From Bacteroidota bacterium (GTDB taxonomy: Bacteria > Bacteroidota > Ignavibacteria > UBA10030), in contig JALONE010000080.1 of assembly GCA_025455125.1 (NCBI GenBank), positions 1-5,959 on the forward strand: a DNA stretch of 5,959 bases, written 5' to 3'. Every line of letters begins with the position of its first letter. The first letter of the stretch is position 1. A model generated the notes under the pieces. It searched no databases. It was not told where the DNA came from and was given only the letters and a program-made list of their open reading frames with translations. Positions 1-4,298 of this stretch are shown piece after piece. A program made the translations under genes and the position numbers.

Positions 1-1314
1 ATCCACCAGATGCTGCATGAACACCTGACCCACGCCGGTTCCGAGGCGGAAGCGCTGCTGATCCTGGAGGGAGACGAGCAGCTCGCCGCCCGCCACTGGC
101 TCCATGCAGGGATGCAGCGTGAGCAGATGTACGTCGAGCGGCGCAATCGGGTGAACCTTATCATCAACGCGGTCATCTCGGATTCGAAGACGCGTCCGCT
201 GTTCTCCACCTTGCTCGGGCGCTGGGCTGTGGGCATATGGACAGGGATCCCGATGCTGATCGGGGCGTTGTACCTTGTGTACCTCTTCGTCGGCGAGTTC
301 GTTGCCCAGGATGTTGTCGGGTTCACCGAGGGAACGCTGGGGAACGAGTACTGGGAACCCTGGGTCCGGAGCGTCGTCACACAGTATGTTCCCGTCCATT
401 CGTGGTTGGGGACGATCCTCGTCGGCGAGTTCGGCGTGCTGTCGATGACCGTGACGTATCTCCTCTTCCTGCTGCTCCCTCTCGTGCTTGCGTTCTATTT
501 CGCGCTCGCCTTGTTGGAGGATAGCGGCTATCTCCCGCGTCTTGCAACCCTGGTCGACCGCGGGCTGAATGCACTCGGACTCAACGGCAGTGCCGTCATC
601 CCGCTCATTCTCGGATTCGGCTGCGTCACCATGGCGACGATCACGACGCGGATCCTTGGCAGCGATCGCGAACGGCGCATCTCGACCGCGATCCTGCAAT
701 TCGCCATCCCCTGTTCCGCACAGATCGCCGTGGTCGCCGCGCTGCTCACCGGTGCAGGCTTCACCGCGATGCTCATTTATTCCCTGACGATCTTCAGCGT
801 CTTTGTCGGCATTGGAACCATCCTCCATCGATTTCTGCCCGGCGAGTCCACGCCGCTCCTGCTCGACCTTCCACCGATGCGCTTCCCGCGGTTCGACAAC
901 ATCATGCGCAAAACCGGATTCCGCACCTACGCATTCATGAAGGAAGCGACCCCGTGGTTCTTTGCGGGTGCATTCGCCGTGGGCATCATGCAGGTCACCG
1001 GCTTGTTGAACGTGTGGCAAGCAGCGCTTGCCCCGTTGACCGTCGAGTGGCTCCAGTTGCCGCGCGAGGCGGCGACGGCGTTCGTGATGGGACTGGTTCG
1101 CCGGGATTTCGGCGCTGCTGGACTCTACAACCTTCCTCTTTCGAGTGGTCAAATCGTCGTTTCGCTGGTGACTATCACGCTCTTTGTTCCATGCATCGCA
1201 TCGCTCATGGTGATGCTGAAGGAACGGGGGATCAAGGAGGCGGCGATCGTCTGGGCCGGCACGTGGGTGGGTGCGTTCTTGATCGGAGGAATCCTCTCTC
1301 AATTCCTCTTATGA
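1..1314 (+). CDS. feoB: Ferrous iron transport protein B (FeoB), C-terminal membrane part; 5' end outside the window
   Basis: This is the membrane-channel half of the GTP-dependent Fe(II) importer of the inner membrane. The frame is open from base 1, so the first internal ATG at 10 is not the start; 437 residues are visible and the N-terminal G domain is missing. Seen in the visible numbering: a soluble stretch (1-70), a first membrane segment near 75-100, then repeated hydrophobic helices to the C-terminus. Gate 1 carries LEDSGYLPR (172-180), GLNGSAVIPLILGFGC (193-208) and IPCSAQ (236-241). Gate 2 carries MGLVRRDFGAAGL (363-375) followed by FVPC (395-398). Cysteines 208, 238 and 398 match positions thought to line the FeoB pore. 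The first gate reads GFGCVTMAT instead of the common GFGCNVPAI; from memory this belongs to a recognised FeoB subtype that also has the RRDFGAAGL motif. The gene overlaps the next by four bases. Family assignment is very secure. Confidence 0.96.
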   Translation: MHQMLHEHLTHAGSEAEALLILEGDEQLAARHWLHAGMQREQMYVERRNRVNLIINAVISDSKTRPLFSTLLGRWAVGIWTGIPMLIGALYLVYLFVGEFVAQDVVGFTEGTLGNEYWEPWVRSVVTQYVPVHSWLGTILVGEFGVLSMTVTYLLFLLLPLVLAFYFALALLEDSGYLPRLATLVDRGLNALGLNGSAVIPLILGFGCVTMATITTRILGSDRERRISTAILQFAIPCSAQIAVVAALLTGAGFTAMLIYSLTIFSVFVGIGTILHRFLPGESTPLLLDLPPMRFPRFDNIMRKTGFRTYAFMKEATPWFFAGAFAVGIMQVTGLLNVWQAALAPLTVEWLQLPREAATAFVMGLVRRDFGAAGLYNLPLSSGQIVVSLVTITLFVPCIASLMVMLKERGIKEAAIVWAGTWVGAFLIGGILSQFLL

Positions 1315-1520
1315 CCGAACAACTCGCTCAACCGGAAACCCTCCAGGATCGACTCCGACGCGAGGAGCGGACCTGTCCCCAATGCCGCTTCTCTGTTGCA
1401 AGTCCCTTCGTCACCAAATGCCCGCGCTGTCAAACGGCACTCCCGGTATCCGACCCGGGATGTAGTTCCTGCATTCACCGGGGCGGATGTCCCGTTGCCG
1501 ACACCCGGATGGGCCATTGA
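1311..1520 (+). CDS. Small seven-cysteine metal-binding-type protein coupled to feoB
   Basis: A 69-residue soluble protein of no family I can name. Its ATG overlaps the feoB TGA as ATGA, and there is no well-placed Shine-Dalgarno (a GGAGGA at 1285-1290 is 20 bases upstream), so translation is probably coupled to feoB. Residues 1-20 are polar and probably helical. Then come two CxxC knuckles, CPQC (22-25) and CPRC (37-40), spaced like a zinc ribbon. A second cluster follows, C51-x2-C54-x5-C60, with His56 close by. No membrane segment or signal peptide is seen. Expected metal: Zn on the first four cysteines, and Zn or an Fe-S cluster on the second group (inference). The C-x2-C-x5-C spacing resembles, from memory, the cysteine motif at the C-terminus of enterobacterial FeoC, but the winged-helix fold is absent. 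A role in FeoB regulation or iron handling is inferred from position only. That it is a real gene is fairly secure. Confidence 0.8.
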   Translation: MTEQLAQPETLQDRLRREERTCPQCRFSVASPFVTKCPRCQTALPVSDPGCSSCIHRGGCPVADTRMGH

Positions 1521-1578
1521 CCGCTTTTCCCTCGATTTCGACCCGATTTTCCATCCATTCCCGTTCGTCCAATTCGGC

Positions 1579-1607
1579 TTTCAAGTTTTAGAAGAAAGCA
1601 GTATCAT
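1579..1607 (+). promoter_or_regulatory. Candidate promoter for the Yip1-family gene
   Basis: TATCAT at 1602-1607 matches the sigma-70 -10 consensus at five of six bases. A poor -35 match, TTTCAA at 1579-1584 (three of six), lies 17 bases upstream. The site sits in the 139-base gap after the Cys-rich gene and would start transcription about 45 bases before the ATG at 1660. No terminator-like hairpin is seen between 1521 and 1578, so read-through from the feo genes is also possible. FCB bacteria often use divergent promoter consensus sequences, so this is a weak call. Confidence 0.25.
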
Positions 1608-1647
1608 TTCACGTCGTTGATTCACCCACAGACTGAACCCATTGACG

Positions 1648-1652
1648 AAAGG
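1648..1652 (+). promoter_or_regulatory. Ribosome binding site that fixes the Yip1 start
   Basis: AAAGG ends seven bases before the ATG at 1660. An in-frame TTG at 1642 would add six residues, but it has no Shine-Dalgarno ahead of it and would place AAAGG inside the coding region. The ATG at 1660 is therefore preferred. Confidence 0.6.
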
Positions 1653-1659
1653 CCACACC

Positions 1660-2403
1660 ATGGAAGAACGTCCGCTGCCTCCGGCACCCTCCGTGTCGGA
1701 TTCGTTCATCAATGTTCTCGCTTCCCCTTCCACGTTGTTTGAAGGGTTTCACCTCAAAGCATCCGCGTCATCGTTGTGGGCGGTCCCCCTCATCGTGAGC
1801 GTGTTGTTCATCGGCTTGTTCATGTACGTTCAATTCAACATCTCTCCATTCAAGGAGCAGATGATGGATGCGCAACGGGCCGCAATTCAGAAGATGGTTG
1901 AGAGGGGAACCCTGACGCAAGAGCAGGCCGACGCGGCCGCTGAGGGAGCAGCGATGCGCGGCAGCACACAAATGGCGATCGGCATGGCCGCCGCGGTCGT
2001 CATGATGCTCATCTTCTTCTTCCTCGGCGGTCTTCTTCTTTGGCTCGCCGCAAAGGTCGCGCTCAAGGCGCCGATCAACTACGGGAAGACACTGGAATTG
2101 TACGGTATTTCGAACTGGATCGGCATCATCGGCGGCGTCGTTACGCTGATGCTGATGTTCGCCCTGGGCACCATGCACGGCCGTCCTGCTGCTTCGCTGG
2201 CGGTGATGGATTCATTCGATGTGACGAACACGACACACAAGTACCTCGCAGCGCTTGACGTTTTCGCGATCTGGCAAACCGCCATCATCGGCATTGCCTT
2301 CTCGAAGATCTCTGGGAAATCCATGGGCGTCAGCATGGGCGTCGCGTTCGGGCTGTGGATCGTTTGGGTCGTCGCCCGCGTGATGTTGGGATTCGGCGGA
2401 TGA
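1660..2403 (+). CDS. Yip1-family multi-pass membrane protein
   Basis: A 247-residue integral membrane protein. The N-terminus is cytosolic-looking and proline-rich (MEERPLPPAP), followed by a segment typical of bacterial Yip1-domain proteins: F-I-N-V-L-A-S-P-S-T-L-F-E-G-F at about 16-30, then SLWAVPLIVSVLF entering the first helix. Predicted helices by eye: 40-58, 106-131, 150-170, 199-216 and 224-245. Between helices 1 and 2 lies a charged, alanine-rich loop (62-103) with TLTQEQADAAAEGAAMR, probably an amphipathic helix. Eukaryotic Yip1 proteins act in vesicle traffic; the role of bacterial members is unknown, so no function is proposed. The gene has its own Shine-Dalgarno and stands 139 bases after the feo pair, so a link to iron transport is not implied. 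It ends facing the kinase gene across a shared terminator-like hairpin. Family assignment rests on the N-terminal motif and topology. Confidence 0.82.
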   Translation: MEERPLPPAPSVSDSFINVLASPSTLFEGFHLKASASSLWAVPLIVSVLFIGLFMYVQFNISPFKEQMMDAQRAAIQKMVERGTLTQEQADAAAEGAAMRGSTQMAIGMAAAVVMMLIFFFLGGLLLWLAAKVALKAPINYGKTLELYGISNWIGIIGGVVTLMLMFALGTMHGRPAASLAVMDSFDVTNTTHKYLAALDVFAIWQTAIIGIAFSKISGKSMGVSMGVAFGLWIVWVVARVMLGFGG

Positions 2404-2426
2404 GGGGAGGCGGTGGGGGAAAGGCG

Positions 2427-2468
2427 GATTGTTGATTGTTGATTGGGAATTGGGGATTGCGGATTGGT
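2427..2468 (+). repeat. Tandem heptanucleotide repeat, six units of GATTGNN
   Basis: Six consecutive 7-base units begin at 2427, 2434, 2441, 2448, 2455 and 2462: GATTGTT, GATTGTT, GATTGGG, AATTGGG, GATTGCG, GATTGGT. Only the first base of unit 4 departs from the GATTG core. The array starts 24 bases after the Yip1 stop and ends just before the terminator hairpin. It is non-coding. Similar short 7-base tandem repeats are known from intergenic regions of several bacterial groups; their role is not settled. A related array lies at 4271-4298 and degenerate units occur inside the T9SS gene. Confidence 0.8.
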
Positions 2469-2473
2469 AACAG

Positions 2474-2517
2474 AAACGGCAGAAGGTGGCGGGTGGTCCG
2501 CTGCTCTTCTGCCGTTT
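2474..2517. terminator. Strong hairpin, probable bidirectional terminator between convergent genes
   Basis: AAACGGCAGAAG (2474-2485) is perfectly complementary to CTTCTGCCGTTT (2506-2517), a 12-bp stem. Inside the 20-base loop, GCGG (2489-2492) can pair with CCGC (2498-2501), extending the structure across a small internal loop. The outer A3/T3 of the stem gives a short U tract on either strand, with no long U run beyond it. The hairpin lies 70 bases past the Yip1 stop and 26 bases past the kinase stop, where a shared terminator for convergent genes is expected. Confidence 0.7.
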
Positions 2518-2543
2518 GCGTTATCGTTCGAAGCTGAATTGCG

Positions 2544-4178
2544 TCAGTTTGATGCAGGGAGTTTGATGCGGATGGTCGTTCCCTTTCCGAGTTCGCTTTC
2601 GATCTCGATCTTCCCTTGATGGTCGTCGATGATCTTCTTCACGATCGACATTCCCAATCCCGTCCCGTGCTTCTTGCCGTAGGTCATGAACGGTTCGAAG
2701 ATCTTCTTCTTCACTTCTTCCGGCATGCCGGACCCGGTGTCCGTGAATTCGATCTTGACGAATCCATCCTCGGCCTTTGTTGAAACCGTGAGAGATCCCC
2801 CCTGCGCCATGGCATCGCGCGCATTGCTGGCAAGATTATAGAACACACGGACCATCTTGTCCTGGTCCAGCTTGACCACTCCCTTGAATTCCGCCTGCCG
2901 AATCAGCTTGACGTTGTTCTTCTCCAGATCCTTTTCGATGAAGTCGAGGACGCTGGACATGACCTCGCCAAACTCGAGGTCCTGGAAGTTCGATGCACTC
3001 ACGCCGCGGGTGAAATCGAGGATCTCCTGCGTCATGTTAACGAAACGATCGACTTGACGGATCATCTCGTCCGCAAGCTTCGCGGCTTCCTCATTCCCCG
3101 ACTTCCGCTTCATCACCTGCGCATAGACACGGATCGTTCCCATCGGGTTCTTGATATCATGAATGATGACACTGGCCATCCGACCAACCGCTGACAGACG
3201 CTCGTTCTGGACCATCTCCTGCGCGAGTCGCGCATTCTCCAGCGCCATGACAGCATGCTGCGAGAACGCATCGATGAACTGTTCGTCGTCCGCGCTAAAC
3301 GGTCCACTTTTCTTATTCAGCAGCTGGAATACGCCGATAATCTTGCCGTCCTTATTCCGCATGGCCATGCAGAGGATGTTGCGCGTCCGATAGCCGGTCC
3401 GCATGTCGACCTCGCGGTTGAATCGCGCGTCGGAATAGGCGTCCGGGATGTTGATCGTCTCGCCGGTTTGTGCAACGTGTCCTGCGATCCCTTTCCCGAC
3501 CGGCAAACGGATCTCCACCATGTCGGCACCCTGAAGCACCTTCGACCAGAGTTCCTGCTTGATGGAATCGACGATGTACAGCGTCCCGCGGTCGGCTTCG
3601 ATGCTGGAAACTGCGGCGTCAAGGATCAGGCCGAGCAGTTTGTCCAGGTCGAGTGTGGAATTGATGACCTTGGACGCATCCATCAGTTTGTGGAGTTTGA
3701 CGAGCTGGGACTCGAGTGCGCGGCGCTGTTCTTCGAGCCGTCGAACGATCGTGTCGTCCGCCTTGCGGATGCGCCGGCTGAGTTCCTTTAGGAGGTTGAG
3801 CGAAACGCGGGGATTCGTGCGAATGATCTCTTCCATGCTCTCGCGGCTGATCTTGAAGAGCATGGTATCTTCGAGGCAGGTCGCCCGGGCGGAACGGGGC
3901 ATTCCATCAAGCGAGGAAAGTTCACCAACCACTTCGCCGCGACCCAGGACGTCGAGCGTGGTTTCATCGCCGTAGGCGGTCACGCGTGAAATGCGAATCG
4001 CTCCGCTCCTGACCACATAGACATCGGAACCCGTGGTCTCGACGTCGAACAGCATCGATCCGGCAGGATGCGATTCGACCTGAATGCCTTTCAGGAGAGT
4101 GGTCAATTGCTCGACCGGGATCCCCTGGAACATTTCCGCACTTTGGAGGCCTTTGATTTGCTCATCGACCGTTGCCAT
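2544..4178 (-). CDS. Soluble sensor histidine kinase with CNB-like, GAF, HisKA and HATPase domains
   Basis: A 544-residue cytoplasmic kinase with no membrane segment. Residues about 12-130 form a cyclic-nucleotide-binding (CRP-like) domain with a phosphate-cassette-like stretch, GEL at 85-87 and PRSA at 94-97. A helical linker spans 131-175. A GAF domain covers about 176-318 with VGKGIAGHVAQTGE (227-240), DAYSDARFN (246-254) and an NK-x4-F-x3-DE signature (N288, K289, F294, D298, E299), as in PDE/adenylyl-cyclase GAF domains. HisKA has the H-box HDIKNPMG with phospho-acceptor H340. The ATPase domain has N-box NLASNARDAM (448-457), G1 DTGSGMP (480-486), F-box IFEPF (493-497) and G2 GTGLGM (505-510). 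All catalytic boxes look intact. The start is set at 4178 because GAAGGAG precedes it; an upstream in-frame ATG at 4247 would add 23 residues that run through the leader region. No response regulator is in the window, so its partner is unknown. Confidence 0.94.
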   Translation of the reverse strand: MATVDEQIKGLQSAEMFQGIPVEQLTTLLKGIQVESHPAGSMLFDVETTGSDVYVVRSGAIRISRVTAYGDETTLDVLGRGEVVGELSSLDGMPRSARATCLEDTMLFKISRESMEEIIRTNPRVSLNLLKELSRRIRKADDTIVRRLEEQRRALESQLVKLHKLMDASKVINSTLDLDKLLGLILDAAVSSIEADRGTLYIVDSIKQELWSKVLQGADMVEIRLPVGKGIAGHVAQTGETINIPDAYSDARFNREVDMRTGYRTRNILCMAMRNKDGKIIGVFQLLNKKSGPFSADDEQFIDAFSQHAVMALENARLAQEMVQNERLSAVGRMASVIIHDIKNPMGTIRVYAQVMKRKSGNEEAAKLADEMIRQVDRFVNMTQEILDFTRGVSASNFQDLEFGEVMSSVLDFIEKDLEKNNVKLIRQAEFKGVVKLDQDKMVRVFYNLASNARDAMAQGGSLTVSTKAEDGFVKIEFTDTGSGMPEEVKKKIFEPFMTYGKKHGTGLGMSIVKKIIDDHQGKIEIESELGKGTTIRIKLPASN

Positions 4179-4183
4179 ATTCG

Positions 4184-4189
4184 CTCCTT
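4184..4189 (-). promoter_or_regulatory. Ribosome binding site that fixes the kinase start
   Basis: Read on the minus strand, AAGGAG (extending to GAAGGAG with 4190) lies five bases before the ATG at 4178. It is a near-perfect Shine-Dalgarno and is the reason for choosing this start over the ATG at 4247. Confidence 0.8.
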
Positions 4190-4201
4190 CACGGGCGTGA
4201 A
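4188..4201. other. Perfect inverted repeat overlapping the kinase ribosome binding site
   Basis: TTCACG-GG-CGTGAA reads as two perfect 6-base arms around a 2-base centre. On the minus strand its last two bases belong to the kinase Shine-Dalgarno. It could be a small operator for a dimeric regulator, or in RNA a short hairpin near the ribosome site. At 14 bases it could also be chance. Confidence 0.35.
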
Positions 4202-4218
4202 ACACGTCTCTGCTTTTC

Positions 4219-4247
4219 AGGGTACGAAGATTTGAGAACTTGTGCAA
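4219..4247 (-). promoter_or_regulatory. Weak candidate promoter for the kinase
   Basis: On the minus strand TTGCAC (4247-4242) is followed after 17 bases by TACCCT (4224-4219). Each matches its sigma-70 hexamer at only three of six bases, although the spacing is ideal. It would give a leader of about 35 bases containing the 4188-4201 palindrome. The kinase could instead be transcribed from the upstream hydrolase gene, since no clear terminator separates them. Confidence 0.22.
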
Positions 4248-4270
4248 GAAACGACCGTGAGGCCACTGGG

Positions 4271-4298
4271 GAATGATGATTATTGGTTATTGATTGTC
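4271..4298 (+). repeat. Second heptanucleotide repeat array, four degenerate units
   Basis: Four 7-base units can be laid end to end: GAATGAT (4271), GATTATT (4278), GGTTATT (4285), GATTGTC (4292). They share a G-N-T-T core with each other and with the GATTGTT units at 2427-2468. The array ends exactly at the base before the stop codon of the minus-strand hydrolase gene (TAG, 4301-4299). It is non-coding and sits between hydrolase and kinase. It is more degenerate than the first array, so less certain. Confidence 0.55.

Noticed and set aside
954..1310. Upstream in-frame extension of the Cys-rich gene, overlapping feoB
   Set aside because: The feoB frame is unmistakably coding through this stretch, and the extension has no family features. 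The ATG at 1311 in the ATGA overlap is the natural start.
1441..1460. Inverted repeat TCCCGG...CCGGGA with an 8-base loop
   Set aside because: It lies inside the Cys-rich coding region and has no U tract; a 6-base GC arm in GC-rich DNA is expected by chance.
1396..1620. 74-residue plus-strand open frame across the end of the Cys-rich gene
   Set aside because: It overlaps the better-supported cysteine gene in another frame, has no Shine-Dalgarno and no recognisable motif.
1768..2178. 136-residue minus-strand open frame opposite the Yip1 gene
   Set aside because: Low-complexity His/Glu/Asp-rich translation, a typical antisense shadow of a hydrophobic membrane protein.
2404..2543. Possible small RNA gene or CRISPR-like array in the convergent gap
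   Set aside because: The repeats are 7-base units without spacers, and the only structure is the terminator-like hairpin; no promoter candidate is seen.
3255..3791. 178-residue plus-strand open frame opposite the kinase
   Set aside because: Antisense to the well-supported GAF/linker region; no motif, no ribosome site, and long antisense frames are common in GC-rich genes.
4179..4247. Longer kinase N-terminus starting at the ATG at 4247
   Set aside because: It lacks a Shine-Dalgarno and runs through the leader and palindrome, while GAAGGAG sits five bases before the ATG at 4178, where the domain-like sequence begins.
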